The notes: a model not told the origin generated them from the letters alone. DNA of 64,000 bases from Hanleya hanleyi (GCA_036873755.1 JAVTVY010016038.1:1-64000), one strand, 5' to 3'. Positions 1 through 11,856 are shown, numbered from the stretch's first letter. Made by a program: numbers and translations.

Positions 1-239
1 GGTTTAATGTACATGCACCATTTCTCTGGTTCACTTAAAAACATGCGCAGACCCCCTATTATTATTATGACATTATATTGTTATGACGTTCTGACGTGAA
101 TCATTGTTGAATAAAAGAGTTGAAAAAACACAAAAAAATGATTTTGACTCTCTCTCTCTCTTTATTTAAGTCAACAAGAAGGATATATACAAATAGAATA
201 CAGGTGGTATGTACACATAGAATAGTAGTAGTAGTGATT
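1..239. other. Non-coding edge of the window
   Basis: I see no gene here. An AATAAA at 110-115 could be the poly(A) signal of a + strand gene lying to the left of the window. A (CT)n microsatellite lies around 148-166. Confidence 0.5.
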
Positions 240-250
240 AAAAAAAAAAA
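240..250 (-). terminator. Pol III T-run terminator of the tRNA
   Basis: Eleven A's on the + strand read as a T11 run on the - strand. They begin 4 nt after the discriminator base of the tRNA at 255-339. A run of four or more T's is the standard RNA polymerase III stop, so this supports a real transcription unit. Confidence 0.75.
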
Positions 251-254
251 GTTC

Positions 255-339
255 TGCCAGGAGTAGGATTTGAACCTACGCAGGGTATCACCCCACCAGT
301 ACTTAGAACTGGCGCCTTAGACCACTCGGCCATCCTGAC
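255..339 (-). tRNA. tRNA-Leu-like gene, anticodon TAA
   Basis: The - strand folds as an 85-nt class II tRNA. The acceptor stem GTCAGGA pairs with TCCTGGC (one G-T pair), followed by discriminator A. The D stem is GCC/GGC, the anticodon stem CCAGT/ACTGG, there is a long variable arm, and the T arm contains GGTTCAAATCC. A-box (TGGCCGAGTGG) and B-box (GGTTCAAATCC) promoters are intact and a T11 terminator follows. The length, variable arm and 5' sequence match metazoan tRNA-Leu; the anticodon at 303-305 reads TAA. One oddity is that the 7-nt loop is TCTAAGT, which puts C rather than the near-universal U at position 33. It starts 48 bp beyond the stop of the PolB reading frame on the same strand, so it may belong to the Polinton. 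It could instead be a host tRNA or a tRNA-derived pseudogene. Confidence 0.8.
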
Positions 340-387
340 TTTTACAGTTTTTATAACTCGTGACTCCACAGTTAATGTTCCACATTT

Positions 388-2265
388 TTACAAGTCCAAG
401 TAGGTAGTGCTCACACCGTCGGCCAATACTTTTCGTTTGGGATAAAAGAAAGTAAAGGCGTCTCGTTGCTGGATATAGGTGCGCATCTGATGGTCCACCA
501 CACGGAATCCTCGATTCGTGCCACTCGCACTGGCCTGGCTTTGCAACACGTCCAGGTAAAGAGCTTTGTCGATGTTGGGATCGCGCCGGTTCACTCCTTT
601 GCAGCTAAACTTATTTTCGTCTCCCCCGTAACAGTAATACGTCTTGGAGGAGAGCGCAATCATAGCATCCCGACTCCACTCCAGCTTGAAGAGCCCGGGC
701 GTCCGCTTATCATACTGGTAATGGTCACGTCGCGGTAACCACTGGTCCCGTTCCATCTCATACTGGTGCCGTAACTCGGGTTTCACCAGGGACTCCCAAT
801 CCGCATTAGAGACGGCCATGTAGGCCGAGTCCGTGTCCATCTCGATGAGTTGCCAGTCTGATGCATTAAAATAGACACCCATAAAGTCATATAGAAACTG
901 CAGCATGCGCAGCTTGGCCACCTGGTATACCATACATCCAATCTGCAGGGGTAAGTTGTAACGGATAGTCTTCTGGGCTGAAGTGATTTCATACGTGTCG
1001 TCATCGATCACCTGCACCGACCGAAAGAGAGGAGAATTGACCTTTTTGCGGGCTTGAGGCGTCGTACAAATGTTCACGTTCACGTGCTTATCCTGGTTGG
1101 TTACTGTTTTGCCATAATAGCCGTTACCCGTGAGCTTCCAACTTTCACCGATGATGGCCTTACTGGAGTCTTGGTCGCCTTGACGACGGGCAGCCGTCAC
1201 AATGTCGGCATTCGCCACAAAACAGGCGTGAGGTACGTACTGTATGACTTGGTGTATTTTCGTAATCTCCAGACCGTGCCGCATATACCACTGCAGCAGC
1301 GGAGTGCCCAACAACATCTTCTCTCCCCACATACTGCCAATGAGCATGCGACGCGGATGCGGTAAACACTCGTGTTGATCTGCGTAGGCTCCCATGGTGT
1401 CGCCAATATCATCTCGACCCACCAGCGTGTTCTTAAAGATGGGCGGGCACTGGGCGAAGACAGGTTTGAGAGCGTCGGGAACATGCAAATCACATTCGAC
1501 AAAGCCGTACAGGTCCCCCGAACGAATAGCGTCGAACATCTGGGGTAGACTCAGCAGTCGACGACGACACAACGGATACTCGCGCTCTTTGAGGAAACGC
1601 CGTAAATGAGGTAGGGCCTCACACAGGGTGTGAAATTGACACTCCCACATCTCAATGAGATGGTATCCTCTCTCTTTCACATAATCGGCGTTCTCCACCA
1701 CTTCTTTCCGTAATTCCTCACCTGTTTTCCCACGTCGGCCGTTGAAACACCCAGCACTAAAATGGCATTCGTGACCGTGCCAATAGCAACCGTAAAATTG
1801 GAATACAGTGGGTGTGTTACCCACCAGGGCAAACCCATCGACGGGAAGGCGACGATCGCCTATGCGCTTCTCTGTGGCGTTGGTCTGGTGTCGTATAGTA
1901 ATTCCCCGTCGATAGGCTTCCCAATCTATCCACTGGTCGCCGAGATGTTTGGAAGAAGCGCGTTGGGGCGTAAAATGGCGCCCTTCGGCCAACCAACGTG
2001 TGTAATGCCCACTGGGCATAGGTTGGGCGAGTGACCACAAGTACAACGCATTGGCATCGAAACCGATAATCTTTGCACAAGATTTTCCACCCGGCAGAGT
2101 AGTCACGTCCTTCTCGTGATAACGGTGGAATATAAGACTGGGACCACCCACAATGTTCGCCTTTAAACACTCATGCATGTCCGCATCTTTCTGCTGTATC
2201 AACGAAAAGTACGTGGGACACGCTTGAAAAGATGGCGAAGCGCCACACCCGGTAAACTTAAACAC
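388..2265 (-). pseudogene. polB: Polinton protein-primed DNA polymerase B, C-terminal half
   Basis: This 625-residue frame carries the polymerase domain of a Polinton/Maverick family B DNA polymerase, which copies the element by protein priming. Motif A (DANALYL) is near residue 70. Residues 141-215 hold the insertion typical of this family, with a YQFxGCxWHG-like and EMWECQF signature resembling a Vsr-type nuclease fold. Motif B (K377, N381, YYG) and motif C (DTDS, 477-480) are intact, and the KxY motif is at 541-543. The N-terminal exonuclease half lies in a different frame at 2199-4283, overlapping by 67 bp. No slippery heptamer is obvious at the junction, so a single-base indel is more likely than programmed frameshifting. 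All catalytic motifs survive, so the break is probably recent or a sequencing error. The tRNA-Leu-like gene lies just 3' of it. Confidence 0.9.
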
Positions 2266-4283
2266 TCCTTGAAGATGTCCACATGCATTTCACGACGAAA
2301 CAGTTGAACCATTTTCTCAGCCGCTTCCAGGAAAGGAACCACATCCAGGTTATTATACCATATGAGGAAATCTCGCATCGTCTCCATGTGTTGATCGTTC
2401 CATACCTGCTCTAGTTCACGGTACGCGGCTTCCGAACATTCCACTTGCTTCAAATCGTTAAAGAAGGCCTGCCGCGGTGGCAACTGTGTTTCCGCCAAAC
2501 GGTCGAGCGTCGATATATACGTGTAAGGGAACAGACCTTTCGTTTGTGCACAGTCATACGCCTTCACCCACTGATCATAACTATAATTAGGCGCTAGGTA
2601 GTTGCGTACATCCAGGAAACGGAGTGATGTGGTAGTCAGGGCCATATGATTATTGATCTTCTTGATGACCGACTTGAGGGTATTCGCCTGGGCCAAGTAA
2701 GGGTAGAGAAATTCCTTCACCATATTTAAATCATAGCGCCCCGAGTTGAACCCCAGCACCGGTAACTGGCCTAGGTATTGTAAAAAACGCGCTTTCAATT
2801 TCTCGGCATACGGTTTGGGTAAAGGTACATCATCCTGCGACTGCATGGGCTCCGACTCCGACTCCGACTCCGACTCTTCATCATCACTAAACGCTACACC
2901 CGGTATAGGAATACGATCGTCCAGTTGGTCCAGTATGTCCTCGAACTTGCACACCAACAATTCCGTACTGGCCGCGCTCACTTCTTCTAAATATCCCATC
3001 ATGCGGGAGATTAACTCATGGGCATCCCCGGTAGACACGAAACAGACCGGTGCAGCGTCATAGCCAGGTACGTTGCTGGAAATGCTCACACTGAGGGGAA
3101 TATGGCGCTGCGTAAACTGTGTTTTGGCAGAAAACAAGTCCATGGGCTGCAACAAGGCCTCAAAATCATAACACGCCCGGTACGGAAAATAACGGTCCGC
3201 CTCCGGTATGATGAGTCCCTCATCGGCCAGTTCCTCGAAAATAGTAAGCGTATTATGATACACACCACCAGGATAGACTCGCTTCACAGCGTTCGTACAA
3301 ATCTTCTCGTGTTGATGTAAGTTGGAGGTACGGTGAAACACCCGATGGCATTGGGCGCAACTGTAAGACTGACAATACTGGCTCATATTGTGTATCAACG
3401 AAAAATGACTCACGCCATTGTAGTCAAACACATTCACTTTCATGGTAGAAGCGTACCGTTCTGTGGAACGACGCACCAATTCAGCCACCAATGTATCGTC
3501 CTCCTCCCGTTGTAATCGGTATACAAAGATATTGATGTTGAACAGGGTTTCCACGTCATCCAAATTCTTGAAAGGAACGCCACGGAAGTGCCGCTGATCC
3601 ATGTCTTGCTGCTGTAAATACTGTTCCCAATAGTCATTGGCCACTCTGTCACAACTCTTGGGATTACACCCGTCCACATGTACGGCCAAACACCGAAACA
3701 AACATTTCCGGTCTTTGTAGGGCCCATGCGTCCCGCTGGTTAATGCATACAAGCCGTGTCGATGAAGCAGCCAAGGAGGGAGTAGTACAGGAGCACCGAT
3801 AGGATGATCTCTCATTTTCGTGACAAAAAATGTGACGTTGGTCACCCTTTCCACAAGCCATTCGGAATTGGGACGTTGCAACAGGGCCCATTGCAACGGA
3901 TCCAACGTAATCAATTGTTCAAGCAGTGGCTGCAGGGAAATCTCTTCCGTTATGGTGAACGGCTGGTCAAACACATACGTATTATTACTGGGGTAATAAT
4001 ACCGCAGCTGGTCCGTGTTCTTCTGCCGTAAAATATACCCAAATGTCATATTCAACTTGAACGCTGTCACCTGGTCTCTGAATATACTCTCAGCGTAAGT
4101 AGACAAATACGTGAAGTCTTCCAGTCGAAAGTTATACAAATCCAATAGACGACGGTCACGGTGAAAACAATGGCGTATGGTAGGCCAGTGTCGTTGATAA
4201 AGCGCCCTCACACGCTCGTCTTCAGGCAAAACTTCTACCGGAGGGACCGCTGGGTCAAAGGGGAAATCTTCTCCACGTGTCAT
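2199..4283 (-). pseudogene. polB: Polinton DNA polymerase B, N-terminal and exonuclease half
   Basis: This frame encodes the N-terminal ~694 residues of the same PolB. Numbering from the upstream ATG at 4295, a segment with CLFRCLAVH (around 198-206) resembles the OTU-like stretch often found in Polinton polymerases. A C2HC zinc finger lies at about 313-333 and Exo I (YDFEAL) has D377/E379. An acidic Ser/Glu tract (about 470-483) comes from a GACTCC hexamer repeat. Exo II (FNSGRYDLN) is at about 516-524 and Exo III (YNNLDVV) at about 647-653. I prefer the ATG at 4283 over 4295 because the polB leftover in the Polinton at 50560 begins at the equivalent codon with the matching residues RGEDFP. 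The frame ends at 2199 where homology moves to the other frame. Confidence 0.88.
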
Positions 4284-4403
4284 GCTTCCAAACACACGGG
4301 TCAGGCTGGTTAGAGATGAGACAGGAGCAGGCCGACAGGTTACAAGTCAGGCAGACTGGAACTGGTCAGGATGGATGGAACTGGTGAGGCAGGAACTGGA
4401 ACT

Positions 4404-4406
<3 letters not shown>

Positions 4407-4436
<30 letters not shown>

Positions 4437-4451
4437 AGCAGGCAGGCAGGC
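4407..4451. repeat. (CAGG)n microsatellite in the polB leader
   Basis: About ten CAGG units with one CAAG variant lie upstream of polB. The surrounding 4290-4405 sequence, read on the - strand, is rich in CCTGCCTGACC words. Similar words precede the polB scar at 50490-50559, which suggests the two leaders are related. Confidence 0.8.
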
Positions 4452-4539
4452 AAATCAGGTCAGTTAAACACTTCCCAAAGTCATACAATAATTATAACCC
4501 ATTCACTAAAAATCACCTACTTTTATATGTTTTTCACCC

Positions 4540-4900
4540 CATTCCCGAACATTCACGAACACACTCCGACATCTTGCTTTACAACAGGGCCCACAACCAC
4601 CATTTTCCTTTACAACAGGGACGACAACCACCATCTTGCTTTACAACAGCACCGACAACCGACATCTTGCTTTCCACCATGCCCAAACAGGCCCGAACAC
4701 ACACGAACACACACGAACAGCTCCGAACCACACCGAACACGCCCGAACACGCCCGAACACGCCCGAACCACGCCGCCATCTTGCTTTACAACAGGGACCA
4801 CCCAACACCCTCTTGCTTTACAACACGGACGACAACCCGAACAGTCCCGAACATAACCGAACCACACCGCCATCTTGCTTTACAACATGGCCGACCCAAC
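4540..4900 (-). repeat. Degenerate repeat of CAAGATGG and TTCGGGCGTG words
   Basis: Read on the - strand, this block repeats TTGTAAAGCAAGATGG about six times, mixed with GTTCGGGCGTGTTCGG words. AAGATGGCGG matches the core of the YY1 motif. The same repeat occurs on the + strand at 62200-62430. It lies upstream of the polB start, so it may be the inner TIR or promoter region of that Polinton. The open frames across it are low-complexity translations and not genes. Confidence 0.7.
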
Positions 4901-4969
4901 TGTGACGTCACAGAGGTCATATGCAAATTTCTGAGGTCAATGCGACTCAATTTGCTTGTTATACACTAC

Positions 4970-7900
4970 TACCATCATTGAGAATGGTCTCACTTATACA
5001 CATCTCATCAATGTGAAACATTGCTACCATTATTGAGAATGGTCTCACTTTTACACATCTCATCAAGGTGAGACATTGTTACCATCATTGAGAATGGTCT
5101 CACTTTTACACATCTCATCAAGGTGAGACATTGTTACCATCATTGAGAATGGTCTCACTTATACACATCTCATCAAGGTGAGACATTGTTATCATCATTG
5201 AGAATGGTCTCACTTTTACACATCTCATCAAGGTGAGACATTGTTACCATCATTGAGAATGGTCTCACTTTTACACATCTCATCAAGGTGAGACATTGTT
5301 ACCATCATTGAGAATGGTCTCACTTTTACACATCTCATCAAGGTGAGACATTGTTACCATCATTGAGAATGATCTCACTTTTACACATCTCATCAAGGTG
5401 AGACATTGCTACCATCATTGAGAATGGTCTCACTTTTACACATCTCACCAAGGTGAGACATTGCTACCATCATTGAGAATGGTCTCACTTTTACACATCT
5501 CATCAAGGTGAGACATTGTTACCATCATTGAGAATGGTCTCACTTTTACACATCTCATCAAGGTGAGACATTGCTATCATCATTGAGAATGGTCTCACTT
5601 TTACACATCTCTTCAAGGTGAGACATTGCTACCATCATTGAGAATGGTCTCACTTTTACACATCTCATCAAGGTGAGACATTGTTACCATCATTGAGAAT
5701 GGTCTCACTTTTACACATCTCATCAAGGTGAGACATTGTTACCATCATTGAGAATGGTCTCACTTTTACACATCTCATCAAGGTGAGACATTGTTACCAT
5801 CATTGAGAATGGTCTCACTTTTACACATCTCATCAAGGTGAGACATTGCTACCATCATTGAGAATGATCTCACTTTTACACATCTCATCAAGGTGAGACA
5901 TTGTTACCATCATTGAGAATGATGTCACTTTTACACATCTCATCAAGGTGAGACATTGCTATCATCATTGAGAATGGTCTCACTTTTACACATCTCACCA
6001 AGGTGAGACATTGCTACCATCATTGAGAATGGTCTCACTTTTGCACATCTCATCAAGGTGAGACATTGCTACCATCATTGAGAATGGTCTCACTTTTACA
6101 CATCTCACCAAGGTGAGACATTGTTATCATCATTGAGAATGGTCTCACTTTTACACATCTCATCAAGATGAGACATTGTTACCATCATTGAGAATGGTCT
6201 CACTTTTACACATCTCACCAAGGTGAGACATTGCTACCATCATTGAGAATGATCTCACTTTTACACATCTCATCAAGGTGAGACATTGTTACCATCATTG
6301 AGAATGGTCTCACTTTTACACATCTCATCAAGGTGAGACATTGTTACCATCATTGAGAATGGTCTCACTTTTACACATCTCATCAAGGTGAGACATTGTT
6401 ACCATCATTGAGAATGATCTCACTTTTACACATCTCATCAAGGTGAGACATTGCTATCATCATTGAGAATGGTCTCACTTTTACACATCTCACCAAGGTG
6501 AGACATTGCTACCATCATTGAGAATGGTCTCACTTTTACACATCCCATCAAGGTGAGACATTGTTACCATCATTGAGAATGGTCTCACGTTTACACATCT
6601 CATCAAGGTGAGACATTGTTATCATCATTGAGAATGGTCTCACTTTTACACATCTCATCAAGGTGAGACATTGTTACCATCATTGAGAATGGTCTCACTT
6701 TTACACATCTCATCAAGGTGAGACATTGTTACCATCATTGAGAATGGTCTCACTTATACACATCTCATCAAGGTGAGACATTGTTACCATCATTGAGAAT
6801 GGTCTCACTTTTACACATCTCATCAAGGTGAGACATTGTTACCATCATTGAGAATGGTCTCACTTTTACACATCTCATCAAGGTGAGACATTGTTACCAT
6901 CATTGAGAATGGTCTCACTTTTACACATCTCATCAAGGTGAGACATTGTTATCATCATTGAGAATGGTCTCACGTTTACACATCTCATCACGGTGAGACA
7001 TTGTTATCATCATTGAGAATGGTCTCACGTTTACACATCTCATCAAGGTGAGACTATTTGTTACCATCATTGAGAATGGTCTCACTTTTACACATCTCTC
7101 ATCAAGGTGAGACATTGTTACCATCATTGAGAATGGTCTCCTTATGCACATCTCATCAAAGGTGAGACATTGTTACCATCATTGAGAATGGTCTCACTTT
7201 TACACATCTCATCAAGGTGAGACATTGTTACCATCATTGAGAATGGTCTCACTTTTACACATCTCATCAAGGTGTGACATTGTTATCATCATTGAGAATG
7301 GTCTCACTTTTACACATCTCATCAAGGTGAGACATTGTTATCATCATTGAGAATGGTCTCACTTTTACACATCTCATCAAGGTGAGACATTGTTATCATC
7401 ATTGAGAATGATCTCACTTTTACACATCTCATCAAGGTGAGACATTGTTACCATCATTGAGAATGGTTTCACTTTTACACATCTCATCAAGGTGAGACAT
7501 TGTTATCATCATTGAGAATGGTCTCACTTTTACACATCTCATCAAGGTGAGACATTGTTACCATCATTGAGAATGGTCTCACTTTTACACATCTCATCAA
7601 GGTGAGACATTGTTACCATCATTGAGAATGGTCTCACTTATACACATCTCATCAAGGTGAGACATTGTTACCATCATTGAGAATGGTCTCACTTATACAC
7701 ATCTCATCAAGGTGAGACATTGTTACCATCATTGAGAATGGTCTCACTTTTACACATCCCATCAAGGTGAGACATTGTTACCATCATTGAGAATGGTCTC
7801 ACTTTTACACATCTCATCAAGGTGAGACATTGTTACCATCATTGAGAATGGTCTCACTTTTACACATCCCATCAAGGTGAGACATTGTTACCATCATTGA

Positions 7901-8042
7901 GAATGGTCTCACTTTTACACATCTCATCAAGGTGAGACATTGTTACCATCATTGAGAATGGTCTCACTTTTACACATCTCATCAAGGTGAGACATTGCTA
8001 CCATCATTGAGAATGGTCTCACTTTTACACATCTCATCAAGG
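4970..8042. repeat. 55-bp minisatellite, about 56 copies
   Basis: About 56 head-to-tail copies of a 55-bp unit contain CATTGAGAATGGTCTCACTT and CATCTCATCAAGGTGAGAC. Most copies differ by one to three bases, with recurring variants (ACCATC/ATCATC, GGTCTC/GATCTC, TTTTAC/TTATAC). A few indels around 7050-7160 break the phase. Each unit contains short inverted words (GGTCTCAC and GGTGAGAC) that could form hairpins. The array ends abruptly in the truncated Naiad copy at 8043. Confidence 0.95.
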
Positions 8043-9366
8043 TTTAGCACCGAATTCTACATGTAATAATTTCAAAATTTCTAAGTGTGGACATCGTGGA
8101 TGTCTCACGTGTCCACTCTTTAATACTTCAGCTTCATTTAGTTCCGCATTAACTGGTAACTCATATTCTGTTAACTCGTATGTTGATCTTAGTTGTTCTA
8201 CTACAAACTGTATTTATTTAGTTTCCAGTATGTTGGCAAGACCACCCAAAGACTCCATCTTAGGGTGAACGGTCACAGAAAATCCGTTAGGAAAAAGCAA
8301 TTGCTTATAGGTAAACATTTTTCTGGACCCGACCATGGCTGGGATAACTTTAGTATTCAGATCATAAACGTCGTCTATCCATCTACTAAGGATTCCCCCT
8401 TTGGATTTGAGAGAAAAATCCGAGAGCGGGAATTATTCTGGATGCTAGAACTTGGGTCAATGTTTCCGTTTGGTTTAAATGATAATGTCAGTGGGTTTGG
8501 CAATGCTACAAACCGCCGTTCAAATATATCCAACATTACCCAACTATTTAAACCCCATCAACGGAGACAACGCAGCCATGGTTGGCGAAAGTTTAATAGT
8601 TCGATGATTCACGATCATATCACTTTAAATTACTTAGTGGGTTTAACTAACACACCCAATTGTATACATAGCTTACGTACAGTTCTGTATGCATTACCTC
8701 TGAGAGCTTTAAATCAAATAGCCAGAGATATACAACAATCTGCGTCTTCAGGAAATATAATACCACCAAAAATCATTAAAGTATGTCAAGATATAGCGTA
8801 TTTTCGGTTGTATCGTCCAGTGAACATAATCGAAGCATCTCAAGATCGACTTTTCTTGAAACTCAACTACTTAGATAAAGGACTGGACATCATTAATTTA
8901 CCTCGAATCCTGAATGATCCAAAGGTACGCAACACTGTACCAAACTGTTTTAAGTTCACAGAACCTCCTTGCATTTCATATAAGTATACTAAATCTATAG
9001 CCACCAAAATATTCAATTACTCCAATGCTGTCCAGGAGTTTGACTGGAACTTATACACGTCAGGAGGCTATAGTTGTGATTGTGAATCGTCGAACTTTAT
9101 CTATACGCCATGCAAACATATAGTGTGACTGGTGATCTTGATGTGGTGAGTGATAAGGATCTGAAATTACTCCTGATGAAAGGATCTAAATATAGAGAGC
9201 CAAGAAGAATAAATCTGAAGGCCGACCAGAAGATAGTCCTGTCTGCATTGGAACAGTACGTTATTGATTGGTCTAAGCGAGAAAAAGTTGAACCTACAGT
9301 ACTCGCTGATTGGCTGGACCTCACCAAGAGCAAGGTCGTTGAAACAATCCGCCGTATTGACAGAAG
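8043..9366 (+). pseudogene. Truncated Naiad-type Penelope-like element, copy 1
   Basis: This matches the N-terminal part of the element at 43646-46930. The zinc-finger-like Cys/His segment (CGHRGCLTC) is present. The GIY-YIG nuclease follows with the YVGKTTQR and LRVNGHR motifs, but a roughly 19-bp deletion near 8229 removes the linker between the GIY and YIG parts. The CxC motif (Cys-Asp-Cys, 9075-9083) is the hallmark linker of Naiad elements. A 2-bp insertion near 9117 shifts the frame, and the copy stops at 9366 before the reverse transcriptase. Its 5' end abuts the 55-bp minisatellite and its 3' end abuts the Polinton-like array. It is a dead fragment. Confidence 0.85.
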
Positions 9367-11760
9367 TGTGGGGTATCAGTGTGAAGCTCTCGTGGGGTGG
9401 AGTCAGACTGGCGTGATTTTTTATTGGAAGTCGCGTCAATCTGCGCAAGCGCAGATGGGGTGTAGTAAATAAACTGTTCATTTTGTGGGTGCGCAGGGGG
9501 TGTGTTTGAGCGACTTAGGGACCATCCGTGGTTCAAATGGACCGTGTGGGGTATCAGTGTGTAGCCCTCGGGGTGTAGACTACGACTAGAGAGATGTCCA
9601 CGTCATCTCTGACGTCATTGGTGACGTCATCAGTAGAAGTAGTAGCGAAAGAGGGCATTATGGGGGTGTGAAGGAGTGTGTTTGAGCGATTGAGGGACCA
9701 TTGGTGGTCCAAATGTGTCGTGTGGCGTACCTGAGATACAACACATATCACGAATCGTTAGATTCTTGGTAAGTGCTTTAGAATAGGTTAACCAGAAGAC
9801 TATTCTGTGAAGTCATGTGACGCAGTCAGTATGTCGGCACCTCTTCCCACTTCCCTTATATGTGTTGTAATTTTTTCCTGTATATGGCGAGATTCTGCTG
9901 GTGGACGTTTCGTCCCCGAGGCCCGCCCCATGTACAGACCTTTTGGTCTTTGATATATGTTGGCATTGTGGGAAGTTGATGCTGGGTCAACATCGGGTCT
10001 TACAGACTGGTCTTTTGTGTTAAATGCCGTCATTTTCATCTGACGACGATACAGCTCACCGATCCCCAGTGTACGAGTTTGCACAGCGACACAGCTCACC
10101 AATTACCAATATACGAGCTGTCAGAGCATTTCTATTCATAGCTCTCTGGATTTGTATCTAATACCGCTTATGCCGGTGCTATGGGCCGTGTGGTCATGCC
10201 ATCCAAGTTGCCACATGAACAGAAACAATAAAATCGTACCTGAGATACAACACATATCACGAATCGTTAGATTCTTGGTATGTGCTTTGGAATAGGTTAA
10301 CCAGAATACTATACTGTGAAGTCATGTGACTGTCAGTATGTCGGCACCTCTTCCCACTTCCCTTATATGTGTTGTAATCAGTGTGTAGCCCGCGGGGTGT
10401 AGACTACGACTGAAGAGATGTCCACGTCATCTCTGACGTCACTGGTGACACCATCAGAAGGAGTAGTAGCGAAAGAGGGCATTATGGGGGTGTGAAAGGG
10501 TGTGTTTGAGCGATTGAGGGACCATCGGTGGTCCAAATGTGTCGTTTGTGGTGTCATCTTGTAGCCCTCGTGGTGTAGACCACGACTGGAGGGGTGTTTA
10601 CGTCATCTCTGACGTCACTGGTGACGTCAGCAGTAGGAGTAGTAGCGAAAGAGGGCATTATGGGGTGTGAAGGGGAGTGTTTGAGCGATTGAGGGACCAT
10701 CGGTGGTCCAGTTGTGTCGTGTGAGTTGTCCTAGCTCTCGGGGTGTAGACCACGACTTGAAGGATGTCGACGTCATCTGTGACGTCACTGGTGACGTCAT
10801 CAGTAGGTGTAGTAGCCAAAGTGGGCATTTTGGGGGTGCGAAGGAAGTGTTTGGGTAGAGATGGGCCATCCTTGGTCCGAATGGATCGTGTGTGGTGTCA
10901 ACTTGTAGCTCTCGGTGTGTAGACGACGAATGGTATGGTGTTTGTTGATGGTCGCATCGTGCTACGCATGCGCAGTTGGGCAGTAGTAACGAAAGATGTC
11001 ATTTTGGGCGTGGGCAATGGCATGTTTGGGCAATCAAGGGACCAATCTTTGGTCCAAATGGCCCGGTTGTGGTATCCTAGTGAAGCTTTCGTGGGATAGA
11101 GTCTGACTAGCGTGTTTTCATTGAAAGTCGCGCCAATCTGCGCATGCGCATTTGGGGTGTAGTAAGTAAAGTTGTCATTCTGGAGGTGGGCAGGAGTATA
11201 TTTGAGCGCTTGAGGAACCATTCTTGGTCCGAATGCGTCGTGTGAGGTGTCCTCTTGTAGCTCTCGGGGTGTAGACCACGACTTGAAGGATGTCCACGTC
11301 ATCTGTGACGTCGTTGGTGACGTCATCAGTAGGAGTAATAGCCAAAGTGGGCATTTTGGGGTTGTGAAGGAAGGTGTTTGGGGTAGAAATGGACCATCCG
11401 TGGTCCAAATGGACCGTATGCGGTGTCATCTTGTAGCTCTCGGCTTGTAGACGACGAATGGTATGGTGTTTGTCGGTAGTCGCATCGTGCTACGCATGCG
11501 CAGTTGGGCAGTAGTAGCGAAACATGTCATTTGGGGCGTGCGTGAGAGTGTGTTTGAGTGACTAAGGGACCCTATTGGTCCGATTGGGTCGTGGGAGGTG
11601 TCATAGTGAAGCACTCGTAGAGTACACTCCGACTAGGTAGGTGTGTCGTGGAAGTAAGGCTATGGCCCGCATACACAGACAAAGCATTGTGGGAAAAGGG
11701 CATTGGAAGGGACGTTATGGGGTCGAGATGGACCAATATTGGTCTGAATAGGTCGTACAA
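9367..11760 (+). repeat. Polinton TIR-like array with CRE and NRF1-like palindromes
   Basis: Units of about 175-190 bp share GGACCATnnnTGGTCC, a GTAGACCACGACT block, TGACGTCACTGGTGACGTCA (9610, 10433, 10609, 10780 and 11306, some degenerate) and GCGCATGCGC or CGCATGCGCAG (10968, 11141, 11503). The layout and orientation match the TIR arrays of the Polinton at 48393, although the unit sequence differs. I read it as the terminal repeat of another Polinton family. The array is interrupted by a PLE insertion at 9727-10379. The open frames on either strand are translations of the repeat. Confidence 0.7.
9727..10379 (+). mobile_element. PLE-derived insertion flanked by direct repeats
   Basis: A block of about 650 bp interrupts the array. 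It begins and ends with copies, 507 bp apart, of a ~145-bp unit running from GTACCTGAGATACAACACAT to CTTATATGTGTTGTAAT. Between them lie a conserved GATTCTGCTGGTGGAC word, also found 5' of the Naiad ORF at 43822, and a GGGCCGT...CATGAACAG word also found 3' of that element. This is the pseudo-LTR arrangement expected of Penelope-like elements. It has no coding capacity. Confidence 0.7.
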
Positions 11761-11856
11761 GTGTTTACAGAGCTCAAGTCAACGATCAGCATGTAGATAT
11801 ATAGAGTATGTACGGCATGTTATGGTATTCATCAGTGCCTGTCAGGGTGAATCCGT

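Noticed and set aside
255..339. Reading the tRNA anticodon as CTA (amber suppressor) so that position 33 is T
   Set aside because: Shifting the loop by one base destroys the five-pair anticodon stem; TAA with C33 is the only register that folds.
2199..2265. Programmed -1 frameshift in polB
   Set aside because: I see no X XXY YYZ heptamer with a following stem-loop at the junction; an indel is simpler.
6933..7151. A 72-residue ORF within the minisatellite
   Set aside because: It is a translation of the tandem repeat with no start context or homology.
4970..8042. Regular repeats resembling a CRISPR array
   Set aside because: The 55-bp units are contiguous with no unique spacers and the context is eukaryotic; it is a minisatellite.
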